A stretch of 56,066 bases of DNA from an uncultured Clostridia bacterium (lineage in GTDB: Bacteria > Bacillota > Clostridia > Christensenellales > Borkfalkiaceae). A program made the position numbers and the translations under genes. The notes below the pieces were generated by a model that was not told the DNA's origin, searched no databases, and saw only the letters and a program-made list of their open reading frames with translations. Shown one piece after another: positions 1 through 8,609 of the stretch (position 1 is the first letter of the stretch; each line of letters begins with the position of its first letter). The stretch lies in assembly GCA_947631925.1 (NCBI GenBank), contig CANRNE010000014.1, forward strand, positions 1 through 56,066. The letters are read 5' to 3'.

Positions 1-2
1 TT

Positions 3-68
3 ACGGGCAAACCGCAGGAAGTCCATATCTACTACAAGATAGACATCGACTCGGTACTCACCCCGTAA
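3..68 (+). CDS. C-terminal end of a CDS cut by the window edge, probably a serine recombinase
   Basis: The reading frame is open from the window edge to a TAA at 66-68 and encodes about 21 residues containing EVHIYYKIDID. Large serine recombinases often end in a short strand of this kind; the downstream recombinase has the comparable IVIMLKY. The following recombinase fragment makes this the likely family. Only the tail is visible, so the assignment is an inference from a short motif and context. Confidence 0.4.
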   Translation, partial: TGKPQEVHIYYKIDIDSVLTP

Positions 69-122
69 CTCCCGCCGAACACCCCCGAATGAGCATTATG
101 TCCATTTGGCTTATCGGAAGGC

Positions 123-1328
123 ATGAACCAATACTATTCGGAGGAACTTTCGCAAAAGACCAAACGCGGACTGCGCGAGACGCGCATTAAAGGGTACTAT
201 TCGGGCGGGAGGATAAACTATGGCTATGATCTATCTGACGTGATGGCAGAGGTCAACGGAAAACAGCTCTGCATCGCAAAGAAAATTACCGTGAATGAAA
301 GCGAGGCTGCTGTTATCAAAGAAATATTTACGGAATATGCTGGCGGGAAGAATGTTGCGCAAATCATCCGAGCGCTTACATCGAAGGGGATCATGATGAA
401 CGGAAAGCCGTTCCCCGATAGTACCATATACAACATCTTACGGAACGAAAAATACACAGGGGTATACCATGTCGGGGGTGGGACGTACAATAATATCTTT
501 CCGCCTATTTTATCATGTGAGATCTTTAATATCGTCCGCAAGCGCATCGACTCCAATAAATACGGAAAACATCCGCCCGATGTGAGTTATCTTCTCCGCA
601 ACGTCATCCGCTGCGGCTACTGTGGACGACGGGTCATCTCGTTTACAGGGACATCCAAATCACAGGTCATATGGCGATATTATAAATGCTACAATTCTGT
701 CAAAGGGAAAGAAGGCTGTCACGGGAAGAGCATCAAAAAAGAAGACATAGAAAATCTCGTCGTGGAAACATTGGCAAACCTGATCGGAACGGAAAGCAAT
801 CTGAATTTTCTCGCGGACGCCATCGTCGCACAGAGCGAGAAGGCAGCAAAGGAGAACAATGAAGTGCGTCACCTTGAAGGTGAGCTTGCGAAGGTAAACA
901 AGGCATTAAAAAATCTTTTAGTCGCCATCGAAGCGGGAATATACACCGATACTACACGCGAGCGTATGTTACAGCTCGAGGAAGAAAAGCGCGTACTCTA
1001 TGAAAAACTTGTTGAGCAAAAAGTACAAGCGAAAAATGTGTTGAAAAAGGCGGATGTGCTGAAATATATTCGTCCTGCATTAAACCAAACGAAGCAGATC
1101 CTCGTTGATATTCTCGTGAGGGAAATCCGACTATATGACGATAAAATCGTGATTATGTTGAAGTATGCCGACGAAGCTAAGCCCAATGGACAAAGAAAAG
1201 GCCCCGAGCGGAATCTCTCCGAATGGGGCACCGTCTTGAAGCGTTTTCCGTTTATCTCCGAATGTCGCTCCCGTGGTCGCAACGGTAAAATGCGTTCAAA
1301 GGTTTATGAAGTCATTGTCTGTATTTGA
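123..1328 (+). pseudogene. Large serine recombinase lacking its N-terminal catalytic domain
   Basis: The 401-residue product starts at MNQYYSEELSQKTKRGLRE, which in large serine recombinases is the long helix that follows the resolvase catalytic domain. It continues with the recombinase domain (about residues 20-140), a zinc ribbon with CGYCGRR near residue 165 and a second Cys pair near 190-200, and a coiled coil at about 240-310. The catalytic domain with its active-site serine is absent. The same frame upstream carries a stop at 90-92 and then the end of another gene at 66-68, so no longer version exists in this frame. Codon use is more AT-rich than in the housekeeping genes, which suggests acquisition. 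It cannot carry out strand exchange alone. It is either a remnant or a DNA-binding partner of the gene whose tail lies at 3-68. Confidence 0.7.
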
Positions 1329-1375
1329 TTTTTTTTATTCCTCTAATGTTCTGTTGAGCTTCTTATATCCCCCCT

Positions 1376-1475
1376 CCTCGGGAGGGGGCATGAGGAGCGA
1401 TTCCTCGGGAGGGGGCATGAGGAGCGATTCCTCGGGAGGGGGCATGAGGAGCGATTCCTCGGGAGGGGCATGCAT
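1376..1475. repeat. Tandem 27-bp repeat, three full copies and a partial fourth
   Basis: Three head-to-tail copies of a 27-bp unit (CCTCGGGAGGGGGC followed by ATGAGGAGCGATT) start at 1376, 1403 and 1430. A partial fourth copy at 1457 passes into GCATGCATGGCGCCTCCGTGGG. The reverse complement of one unit and this junction lies at about 13647-13694, so the unit belongs to the dispersed family. No coding function is apparent. Confidence 0.9.
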
Positions 1476-1640
1476 GGCGCCTCCGTGGGTAGCAAACGCA
1501 TTCTTCGCGCACAGCACAGTGCGCTGTGCGCGGCGTTTGCGAAGAGTGAGCGCATTCGCCGCGCGAACGATGACCAAGGGCAGGGCTCTACCTGCCCGAG
1601 AGAGCTGTCGAGCATAGCGAGACTGAGGTGGGACGCATGC
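1476..1640 (+). repeat. Dispersed intergenic repeat with a GCACAGCACAGTGCGCTGTGC palindromic core
   Basis: About 160 bp containing a near-perfect palindrome around CACAGTGCGCTGTG, then GAGTGAGCGCAT, CGCCGCGCGAACG and CTCTACCTGCCCGAGA. The same succession recurs in the same orientation at about 13367-13485 with scattered substitutions. Open frames across it on both strands are judged to be chance products of GC-rich repeat sequence. Confidence 0.85.
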
Positions 1641-1667
1641 AAAAAGACCGCCGAGCATGCGGCGGTC
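1641..1667 (-). terminator. Rho-independent terminator of rplS
   Basis: Read on the minus strand, an 8-bp GC stem (GACCGCCG and CGGCGGTC) with a CATGCT loop is followed by TTTTTG. It starts about 15 bp past the rplS stop. Confidence 0.9.
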
Positions 1668-1682
1668 TCTTTTGCGGAAGAA

Positions 1683-2024
1683 TTATTTCTTTTCCTTGAT
1701 TTTTGCGGCTTTCCCGGTGCGGCCGCGCAGATAGTACAGCTTCGCCCTTCTCACCTTGCCCTGACGGACGACCGTGACGTACGCGATCTTGGGTGAATGG
1801 ATGGGGAAGCAGCGCTCTACGCCGACGCCGAAGGAAAGACGGCGGACGGTGAAACTTTCGCGGATGCCGCCATGCTTCTTGGCAATGACGACGCCCTCGA
1901 AGTTCTGGATTCTCTCCTTGCCGCCCTCGATGATGCGATATCCCACCTTTACGGTGTCGCCGACGTTGAAAACGGGGACGTTTTCCTTCATGTTCTCGGC
2001 TTCAATCATCTCGATGAGTCCCAT
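1683..2024 (-). CDS. rplS: 50S ribosomal protein L19
   Basis: Ribosomal protein L19 of the large subunit lies near the 30S-50S interface. The 113-residue product has the usual length and the diagnostic blocks [36 protein letters not shown] and [13 protein letters not shown], followed by the basic [18 protein letters not shown] tail. The start is supported by GGAGG ahead of ATGGGACTC. The gene stands alone here, not in the common rpsP-rimM-trmD-rplS operon, with its own promoter and terminator. The leader of about 65 nt is long enough to hold an autoregulatory L19 leader, but I could not establish a fold. Confidence 0.98.
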   Translation of the reverse strand: MGLIEMIEAENMKENVPVFNVGDTVKVGYRIIEGGKERIQNFEGVVIAKKHGGIRESFTVRRLSFGVGVERCFPIHSPKIAYVTVVRQGKVRRAKLYYLRGRTGKAAKIKEKK

Positions 2025-2097
2025 TTCGACTTTACCTCCATGTTTTACGCGGCGTTCGTGCCCGATATAGCAGAGGACCGCCCGAAGTCACTTGTCT

Positions 2098-2126
2098 ATT
2101 ATAGAGGAAATCCGCCGAAAAAGCAA
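2098..2126 (-). promoter_or_regulatory. Sigma-A promoter of rplS
   Basis: On the minus strand, TTGCTT (2121-2126), a 17-bp spacer and a consensus TATAAT (2098-2103). The predicted start gives a leader of about 65 nt before rplS. Confidence 0.75.
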
Positions 2127-2173
2127 TCGATTTTCACGGAGTTTGGGAAAATTTTTTCCCGCGGACGCGCTTT

Positions 2174-3409
2174 TTACGCATTTTGCGGAAGGTTTGCGCC
2201 GTCCTTTGCATCCGCCTCGGGATTTTTTCGCCGAAGAATGCCCTGCACGCAGGCGTAGGTGTCCCTTCTGAGAAGGGTGCGCGACAGGATTTTCCCGTCC
2301 CGATAGACGAGAAGATAGCTCTCGCTCGCCAACCCCTGCCGCTCGGCGCGGACGACTTCGTCCTCCTCCCCCGCCACAACCTGCGGCGCGGGCGGGTCGA
2401 GGGTGAACAGCACGCGGCTCTCCACGCGGTACGTCCTCCCGTCCGGTTTTCCGCAGACGGTGAACGAGACCTCGCCCTCTCTTGCGCTTCCGAAGAAATA
2501 GACGGGATAGGGGTGGGGATTTTTGAGTTTCAAGTCGCTCGCGGCGGAGACCATCGCGTCCTCCGAGGGGGAGACATAGCCCACCGTGAGGGAATGCGGA
2601 TGGCTCTCGACGACTTCGAGCCCCGCGCGGAGCGCCGCGCCGAAGAGGGTGGTGCTCACTTGGCACACGCCCCCGCCCACGCCCTGTACGAATTCGCCGC
2701 CCACGATGACGGGCGCCTCCGAAAAGCCGCGCTCCTTCGTCCTCTCCCCCACCTTTGCATTGAAGGAAAAGGTCTCCCCCGCGCCCACTTCCGTCCCCGA
2801 AAGCAGGCGGGTCGCAAGGGCGATATTGTGCGAACGGGGTGCGTTTTCCTCGCTGTACCTCGTCGAAAAGGCGGCGAGCGGACGGGTGCGCCCCTTTAGC
2901 GTCTCCACCGTCTCCGGGGGCGGCTGTTCAAAGACGGAGAGCGAAATCTCCCGTCCGCCGAAGCGGAGCGCGTGCACGGCGTCCTCCACGAGGCGGGCAT
3001 AGTCGCAGACGACGGCGTTTTTGCCCGCACGGTAAGTAAATCCGTCCGCCTGCACGCAAAGGGTTGCATTGACGCCGTCGCGGGCGTTTTGCCTGCAGAG
3101 GGCGAGAAGGTCCTCCTCGAGGGTGGGCCATTCCCGCCGCCAAGTCACAAAAACATGCTCCCCCGCGCGTGCCCGCCGCACGACTTGCTCGGCGTCGTCC
3201 CGATAGTCGAGCGGCGCGAAAAAACTGCCCGTGGGCGCGTTTATGAACAGCGACTCGCGGACATGGTGTGCCCGTAATAGCTCTACGGCCTGCTTTTGCG
3301 GCATGCCGCCGACGTCCATTCCGTCCACCGTGACGCCCCGCTTCACGCGGCCCGCGCTCAGATTGAAAAAAAGGCTCCCCGCGAGGAGGAGCATTCCCAT
3401 TTTCATCAT
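2174..3409 (-). CDS. VanW family membrane-anchored protein
   Basis: The 411-residue protein has an N-terminal hydrophobic segment (about residues 4-20), a variable peptidoglycan-binding-like region, and a VanW domain at about 180-330. The domain is recognised from FSTRYSEENAPRSHNIALA, GETFSFNAKVGERT, the glycine-rich VGGGVCQVSTTLF, and SHPHSL. VanW-domain proteins are widespread in Bacillota envelopes. Their biochemical role is unsettled, and the name comes from vancomycin-resistance clusters without implying resistance. The protein is probably extracytoplasmic. It lies 42 bp downstream of recF and may be cotranscribed with it. A run of close ATGs (MMKMGM) leaves the exact start uncertain by a few residues. 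Confidence 0.9.
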   Translation of the reverse strand: MMKMGMLLLAGSLFFNLSAGRVKRGVTVDGMDVGGMPQKQAVELLRAHHVRESLFINAPTGSFFAPLDYRDDAEQVVRRARAGEHVFVTWRREWPTLEEDLLALCRQNARDGVNATLCVQADGFTYRAGKNAVVCDYARLVEDAVHALRFGGREISLSVFEQPPPETVETLKGRTRPLAAFSTRYSEENAPRSHNIALATRLLSGTEVGAGETFSFNAKVGERTKERGFSEAPVIVGGEFVQGVGGGVCQVSTTLFGAALRAGLEVVESHPHSLTVGYVSPSEDAMVSAASDLKLKNPHPYPVYFFGSAREGEVSFTVCGKPDGRTYRVESRVLFTLDPPAPQVVAGEEDEVVRAERQGLASESYLLVYRDGKILSRTLLRRDTYACVQGILRRKNPEADAKDGANLPQNA

Positions 3410-3451
3410 ACCCTGCCGAGAGGTCCTCTATGGCAGTATGCGCGTATTCCG

Positions 3452-4549
3452 TCATTTGATACCGCAGGAGACGACTTTGCCGTCTTCGATGCGAATCTTG
3501 TTGCACGGCGTGCCCGTAAGGACGCGCTCGGCGTGGGTGCAGGTCAGGATGCACTGCAGGTTCTGCACCCGCGACAAGAGCTTCTTCCTGCGGGGAAGGT
3601 CGAGCTCGCTCAGGACGTCGTCGAGGACGAGGACGGGCGTCTCCCCCGAAAGTTCGGTGAAGATTTCCACTTCGGCGAGTTTCATCGCAAGCGCCGCCGT
3701 GCGCGCCTGCCCCTGCGAGCAGTAGCCACGGGCGTCCTGCCCGCCGATGAGAATTCGGATGTCGTCGCGGTGCGGTCCCACCGAGGTGAAGCCGAAGCGG
3801 ATGTCCCGCTCATAGCTTGCGGCAAGTTCTTCGAGCATGCGGCTGCGCACTTCCTCTTCCCCGCCCGCATAGTCGCCGTCCATGCCGAGGGCGAGCGTCT
3901 CTGCGCCGTCCGAGAGATAGGCATGTGCCTCGGCGGCATACTCCGAGAGCCGCTTGACGTATTCGCGGCGCCGGTGCAAGAGCTTTGCGCCGAAGAGGGC
4001 GAGCTGCTCGTCCCAGACGGGAAGGGTGTCGAGGATGAAGTCCGCGTCGCGCTGCTTTAAGAGATCGTTGCGCTGTCCGAGGATGCGGTTGTAGCGGAGA
4101 AGCGCCGCGCCGTAGTCCCGCGAGGTCTGCGAGATGGAGAGGTTGAGAAAGCGCCTGCGCTCGTCCGGCCCGTCCTGTATGAGCCGCAGTTCCCCCGGGG
4201 AGAAGAACACACTGCGCATGTTCCCGAGAAAGTCCACGGCGCGGGAGAGCTTGTTCCCGTTGACGTAGAGCTCCCTTCCCCCCTCGAAGAGGACGGCTTT
4301 AAGCTCGACTTTGCCGTATCTCCCCTCCGCCTCGGCGGCAAGGACGGCGCGGTCCTGCCCCTTTCGTATCAGCTGTCTGTCGTGGCGGATGCGGAGGGAC
4401 GCGCCCGTGCAGAGATAGAACACCGCCTCCGCGCAGTTTGTCTTGCCCTGTGCGTTTTTGCCCGTGAGGATATTCAGCCCCTCCGAGAACGAAAAGGTCT
4501 CTTCCTCGTAGTTTCTGAAATTTTTCAGGGACAATTTTTTTATCAGCAT
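3452..4549 (-). CDS. recF: DNA replication and repair protein RecF
   Basis: RecF is an SMC-like ATPase that helps load RecA at single-stranded gaps. The 365-residue product has the N-terminal LSLKNFRNYEEE motif, a Walker A GKNAQGKTN at residues 30-38 (the Ala-Gln variant is normal in this family), an ABC-like signature region, and VLVLDDVLSELD near residue 300 as Walker B and D-loop. In many Bacillota recF follows dnaA and dnaN on the same strand. Here it is divergent from dnaA, and no dnaN lies beside it. The intergenic region of 113 bp is shared with dnaA. Confidence 0.97.
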   Translation of the reverse strand: MLIKKLSLKNFRNYEEETFSFSEGLNILTGKNAQGKTNCAEAVFYLCTGASLRIRHDRQLIRKGQDRAVLAAEAEGRYGKVELKAVLFEGGRELYVNGNKLSRAVDFLGNMRSVFFSPGELRLIQDGPDERRRFLNLSISQTSRDYGAALLRYNRILGQRNDLLKQRDADFILDTLPVWDEQLALFGAKLLHRRREYVKRLSEYAAEAHAYLSDGAETLALGMDGDYAGGEEEVRSRMLEELAASYERDIRFGFTSVGPHRDDIRILIGGQDARGYCSQGQARTAALAMKLAEVEIFTELSGETPVLVLDDVLSELDLPRRKKLLSRVQNLQCILTCTHAERVLTGTPCNKIRIEDGKVVSCGIK

Positions 4550-4662
4550 GCGCTAAAAACACTTTCCTTTCGGGCGATTTTATATTATAATAGAAATAAA
4601 CACGGACAGCACTTCCATTATAGCAAATTTTCGCAAAAAGAGAAAGCGTTTGAGAGGGAAAA
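4550..4662. promoter_or_regulatory. Divergent recF/dnaA intergenic region
   Basis: The AT-rich 113-bp stretch carries TATATTATAATAG. This supplies a plus-strand TATAAT at 4586-4591 for dnaA, with a weak TTTCCT 17 bp upstream, and an overlapping minus-strand TATAAT at 4584-4589 for recF. GAGAGGG precedes the dnaA start. I saw no TTATCCACA-type DnaA boxes on either strand, so this does not look like a standard oriC. Confidence 0.6.
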
Positions 4663-5997
4663 ATGGCTGAAAAATCGCAATTCGAAATACTCTGGGAAAA
4701 AGTCAAGGAGCGGGCGCGGCCCCTCATCAACCCCGTCTCCTTCGATACGTTCATCGAGGGACTCGTCCCCGTGGACGTCGTCAACCGGAAGCTTGTTCTG
4801 AAGGCGCTCACCGAGACGGGGGCGGGAACCATCACGAAGAGCCATCTTCCCCAGCTGCGCGAGGCGGCGGTCTCCGCCGACGTGGGACTTTCCGACGTCG
4901 TCATCATCGTGGACGGCAGCTCCACCTACACCCTCGAGGAGGCGCCCGACGCGCTCGAGGAGGTCTCCGTGCGCACGGACAAGCGCTTCACCTTCGACAG
5001 CTTCGTCGTGGGTGAGTCCAACAAGTTCGTCTGTGCGGCGGCAAAATCGGTCGCCAGCGCCCCCGGGGAGAACTTCAATCCCCTCTACATCTATGGCGGG
5101 ACGGGGCTCGGCAAGACCCACCTCATGCAGGCCATTGCCAATGAGCTCGCCGAGAAAAAGCCCTCCCTTCGCGTGCTGTACACGACGAGCGAGAAATTCC
5201 TCAACGACTTCGTGGACAGCCTTGCAAGGAAGGGGGACGGCAGGGAGGCGCGCTTCCGCAACCGCTACCGCAACGTGGACGTCCTGCTCATCGACGACAT
5301 CCAGTTCTGGGCGGGAAAATACGGCGTGCAGGAGGCGTTCTTCCACACCTTCAACGAACTGCTCTCCCAGCACAAGCAGATTGTCATCACCTCGGACTGC
5401 CCCGCGCGCGAGCTCACGACGCTCGAGGAGCGGCTTCGCACCCGCTTTGAGGGCGGCCTCATCGCCGACGTGCAACCGCCCGACCTCGAGACCAAGATTG
5501 CCATCTTAAAGCGCAAGGCGCTCGAAAAGAAATACATCATTCCCGACGACGTGCTCGCCTTCCTCGTCAAGAATTCGGACAACAACGTGCGCACCCTCGA
5601 GGGAAGATTGAACACCGTCATCTTTGCGAGCAAACTGCACGAGGAGCCCATCTCCCTCTCCCTCGCCGCGACGGCGCTGCAGGAGGCCATCAGCGAGGAC
5701 GAAGAGGAAGTCACCCCCGACGCCATCATCCGCGCGAGTGCGGAATATTTCAAGATTTCGCGGGAGGAGCTCATCGGCAAGAGCAAGCGGCAGGAGCTCG
5801 TCAAGGCGCGGCAGGTCTGCACCTATCTCATGTGCGAAATGCTCTCCATGCCCCTCGTCTCCGTCGGAAAGGAGATGGGCGGGCGGGACCACGCCACCGT
5901 CATCTATTCGCGGGAGAAGGTCGCCGAGCTCATCAAGGTGAGCGATGCGACCGCAAAGCAGGTGAACGACATCAAGAGCATCATCTTAAAGCAATAA
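4663..5997 (+). CDS. dnaA: Chromosomal replication initiator protein DnaA
   Basis: DnaA is an AAA+ ATPase that binds and opens the replication origin. The 444-residue product has an N-terminal DnaB-interaction domain (LWEKVKERARPLINPVSFDTFIEGL), a short linker, the AAA+ domain with Walker A GGTGLGKTH at about 145-153 and Walker B LLIDDIQF at about 208-215, and a C-terminal helix-turn-helix with the DnaA-box recognition signature GGRDHATVIYS at about 406-416. The length is typical. It starts an apparent dnaA-mnmG-yggS-phospholipase run, although a GC hairpin follows its stop. dnaN is missing from the usual downstream position. Confidence 0.98.
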   Translation: MAEKSQFEILWEKVKERARPLINPVSFDTFIEGLVPVDVVNRKLVLKALTETGAGTITKSHLPQLREAAVSADVGLSDVVIIVDGSSTYTLEEAPDALEEVSVRTDKRFTFDSFVVGESNKFVCAAAKSVASAPGENFNPLYIYGGTGLGKTHLMQAIANELAEKKPSLRVLYTTSEKFLNDFVDSLARKGDGREARFRNRYRNVDVLLIDDIQFWAGKYGVQEAFFHTFNELLSQHKQIVITSDCPARELTTLEERLRTRFEGGLIADVQPPDLETKIAILKRKALEKKYIIPDDVLAFLVKNSDNNVRTLEGRLNTVIFASKLHEEPISLSLAATALQEAISEDEEEVTPDAIIRASAEYFKISREELIGKSKRQELVKARQVCTYLMCEMLSMPLVSVGKEMGGRDHATVIYSREKVAELIKVSDATAKQVNDIKSIILKQ

Positions 5998-6003
5998 CAA
6001 ATC

Positions 6004-6026
6004 GCCCGCCGCACGGCGGGCATTTT
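6004..6026 (+). terminator. Short GC hairpin between dnaA and mnmG, weak terminator or attenuator
   Basis: GCCCGCCG and CGGCGGGC form an 8-bp stem with a 2-nt spacer and are followed by ATTTTC. The U-tract is poor, so partial termination seems likelier than a strict stop. Confidence 0.5.
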
Positions 6027-6036
6027 CGGAGACCTC

Positions 6037-7893
6037 ATGCAATTTTCGGAAGGTTGCGTGGACGCCGTCGTCATCGGCGCGGGACATGCGGGCGCGGAAG
6101 CGGCCTTGGCGCTCGCCCGAACGGGGCTGTCCACCGTCATCTTGACGCTCAATCTCGACAGCATCGGCTTCATGCCCTGTAACCCCTCCGTCGGCGGCAC
6201 GGCGAAGGGGCATCTGGTGCGCGAAATCGATGCGCTCGGCGGGGAAATGGGCGTGTGCGCGGACAAGTGCGCGCTCCAGTACCGCATGCTCAACGAGGGC
6301 AAGGGTGCGGCGGTGCAGTCTCTGCGCGCGCAGGTGGATAAAAATCAATACCATACCGAGATGAAGCGCACCTTCGAGCACACCGAACACCTTCGCATCG
6401 TGCAGGGCGAGGCCGCCGAAATTCTCGTGGAAGACGGCGCGGTCGTCGGCGTCAAGACGACTTACGGAGGAGTATTTTCCTGCCGCGCGGTCGTGGTCGC
6501 CACGGGCGTCTATCTCAAATCCCGCACGATTACGGGCACCCATGTCCGCGAGACGGGCCCCAACGGCTTCGAGCGCTCCTCCGCGCTTTCGGAGGGGCTC
6601 GAGCGCCTCGGGCTCACCCTCCGCCGCTTCAAGACGGGCACGCCCGCCCGCCTCGACGGGCGCACGGTGGACTTCTCCCGCCTCACGAGGCAGAGCGGCG
6701 AGCATGTCTTCCCCTTCTCCTTCCTCTCGGACGACGTCAAGGGCGAGCAGACGCCCTGCTATCTCGCCTACACGAACGAGGCGACGCACCGCCTCATCCT
6801 CGAAAATCTCGGCCGCGCCCCCCTCTACAACGGGGAAATCAGCTCGGCGGGCCCCCGCTACTGCCCCTCCATCGAGACCAAGGTCGTGCGCTTTTCGGAG
6901 AAGAGCCGCCACCAGCTCTTCCTCGAGCCCGAGGGGGCAGACACGACGGAAGTGTATGTGCAGGGGCTGTCCACCTCCCTCCCCCATGACCTGCAAAAGG
7001 AGATGGTGCGCTCGATTGCGGGGCTGGAACATGCGGAGATTGTGCGATATGCGTATGCCATCGAATATGACTGCATCGACAGCCTCGAACTTCTCCCCAC
7101 CCTCGAATATAAACGGGTGAAGGGGCTGTATTTCGCGGGACAAATCAACGGAACGAGCGGCTATGAGGAGGCCGCGGCGCAGGGGCTTTTGGCGGGGCTC
7201 AATGCCTCCCTCGCCCTGCGGGGACTTGCGCCCCTCGTCCTTCGGCGGGACCAAGCGTACATCGGCGTGCTCATCGACGACCTCGTGACCAAGGGCACCG
7301 ACGAGCCCTACCGCATGATGACTTCGCGCGCGGAGTTCCGCCTCCTCTTGCGGCAGGACAATGCGGACGAGCGGCTCACCGAAATCGGAAGAAGAGCAGG
7401 GCTTGTCAGCGATGCCCGCTATGCGAAGTTTTTGGCGCGTATGAGCGAAAAGGAGGCCACCATGTCCGCGCTCGAGGCGCGCGCAGACCAAGCGATTGCG
7501 GACGAACTGGTGCAAAAACACGGTCAGCCGCCCCTTCTTGCGGGGGTGACGTATGCAGATCTTCTGCGGCGGGGAATCTCCATTTGGGAAATTGCGGACG
7601 CCTTCCGTCTGTTCGGCGGCGTGCGGGCGGACGTGCTCGCCTGCTGTGAGACGGAAATCACCTATGCGGGCTACCTCAAGCGGAGTATGGAGGAGATTGA
7701 GCGGGCGAAAAAGGCGGAGAATACCCCCATCCCCGCGGACATCGACTATCATGCCATCTCGGGGCTTCGCCTCGAGGCGCGCGAGAAGCTTGACCGCATC
7801 CGTCCCTTGAATTTCGGGCAGGCGGAGCGCATTTCGGGGGTCTCCCCCGCGGACATCGCCGTGCTCATGATTTTCTGCTCCATGAAGAGGTGA
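6037..7893 (+). CDS. mnmG: tRNA uridine-5-carboxymethylaminomethyl modification enzyme MnmG (GidA)
   Basis: MnmG works with MnmE to make cmnm5U34 in the wobble position of certain tRNAs, using FAD, NADH and methylene-THF. The 618-residue product opens with the FAD-binding [20 protein letters not shown], followed by the family motif [24 protein letters not shown]. Later it has the GidA motifs [29 protein letters not shown] and [18 protein letters not shown], and the C-terminal MnmE-binding helical domain. The length is that of the family. The start lies 39 bp after dnaA. It is a cytoplasmic housekeeping gene that is often near dnaA in bacteria. Confidence 0.98.
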   Translation: MQFSEGCVDAVVIGAGHAGAEAALALARTGLSTVILTLNLDSIGFMPCNPSVGGTAKGHLVREIDALGGEMGVCADKCALQYRMLNEGKGAAVQSLRAQVDKNQYHTEMKRTFEHTEHLRIVQGEAAEILVEDGAVVGVKTTYGGVFSCRAVVVATGVYLKSRTITGTHVRETGPNGFERSSALSEGLERLGLTLRRFKTGTPARLDGRTVDFSRLTRQSGEHVFPFSFLSDDVKGEQTPCYLAYTNEATHRLILENLGRAPLYNGEISSAGPRYCPSIETKVVRFSEKSRHQLFLEPEGADTTEVYVQGLSTSLPHDLQKEMVRSIAGLEHAEIVRYAYAIEYDCIDSLELLPTLEYKRVKGLYFAGQINGTSGYEEAAAQGLLAGLNASLALRGLAPLVLRRDQAYIGVLIDDLVTKGTDEPYRMMTSRAEFRLLLRQDNADERLTEIGRRAGLVSDARYAKFLARMSEKEATMSALEARADQAIADELVQKHGQPPLLAGVTYADLLRRGISIWEIADAFRLFGGVRADVLACCETEITYAGYLKRSMEEIERAKKAENTPIPADIDYHAISGLRLEAREKLDRIRPLNFGQAERISGVSPADIAVLMIFCSMKR

Positions 7894-7896
7894 ACG

Positions 7897-8565
7897 ATGA
7901 TTGAAACGCGTGTGCGGGAACTTCTCGAAGAACTCGGGGGCGGAAACCCCTTTCATGAGCCCGTGACCCTCGTTGCGGCGACCAAGACGCGCTCCGCAGA
8001 GGAGATTGCGCGGGCGCTCGGGGCGGGGGCATTTGCCGCGGGCGAAAACTGCGTGCAGGAATTCCGGGAAAAGGCGCCCCTCCTTCCCGAAGCGAGGTGG
8101 CATTTCATCGGAAGACTGCAGACAAACAAGGTGAAGTACCTCGTGGGAAAGTGCGACCTCATCGAGAGCGCCGACCGCGACGAACTGCTCCTCTCCCTCT
8201 CCGAGCGGGCAAAAACCGTCGGGTGCGAGCAGAAGATTCTCATCGAAATCAACGCAGGCGGCGAAGAGAGCAAGGGCGGCTACCCCTTAAAGGAGGGGCT
8301 CGCGGCGCTCGAACGGGCGAGGAATCTCCCGCACCTTCTTCCCTGCGGCTTCATGACGGTGCTCCCCGCATCCGGGGACGAGGCCTATCTTTGCGGCCTT
8401 GCGGACGGCATGCGCGCCCTCTTTGAGGAGGCGAGAAAAAAAGACGGCGCCGTCCGCCATCTCTCGATGGGCATGAGCGGGGACTATCGCCTGTGCGTCG
8501 CGCACGGCTCCAACATGGTGCGGCTGGGGACAACTATCTTCGGTCCGCGTGCTCCAAAGGTATAA
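7897..8565 (+). CDS. YggS family pyridoxal phosphate homeostasis protein
   Basis: The 222-residue protein belongs to the YggS/PROSC family, PLP-binding proteins with an alanine-racemase-like barrel that maintain vitamin B6 balance. The PLP lysine lies in VTLVAATKTRSAEEI. Other family blocks are GENCVQEFREKA, WHFIGRLQTNKVKYL, EINAGGEESKGG and LSMGMSGDYRLCVAHGSNMVRLGTTIFG. The start follows the mnmG stop by 3 nt and uses AAGAGGTG inside the end of mnmG, so the two genes are probably translationally coupled. Confidence 0.95.
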   Translation: MIETRVRELLEELGGGNPFHEPVTLVAATKTRSAEEIARALGAGAFAAGENCVQEFREKAPLLPEARWHFIGRLQTNKVKYLVGKCDLIESADRDELLLSLSERAKTVGCEQKILIEINAGGEESKGGYPLKEGLAALERARNLPHLLPCGFMTVLPASGDEAYLCGLADGMRALFEEARKKDGAVRHLSMGMSGDYRLCVAHGSNMVRLGTTIFGPRAPKV

Positions 8566-8609
8566 ATTCCCCCCAAAACGGCAACCATTCCCCAAAAAAG
8601 GAGCCCTGT

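Noticed and set aside
1376-1475. CRISPR array
   Set aside because: The 27-bp units are directly adjacent with no spacers, and no cas gene is nearby.
1330-1660. Open frames of 99-114 codons in the first repeat block
   Set aside because: They consist of translated tandem and palindromic repeat units, lack ribosome sites, and the matching block at 13.3-13.7 kb is broken differently.
4550-4662. oriC in the dnaA upstream region
   Set aside because: No cluster of DnaA boxes was found on either strand, and the gap is only 113 bp.
8493-8609. N-terminal extension of the phospholipase-like protein
   Set aside because: It overlaps the end of yggS and lacks a ribosome site, while AAAAAAGGAG precedes the ATG at 8610.
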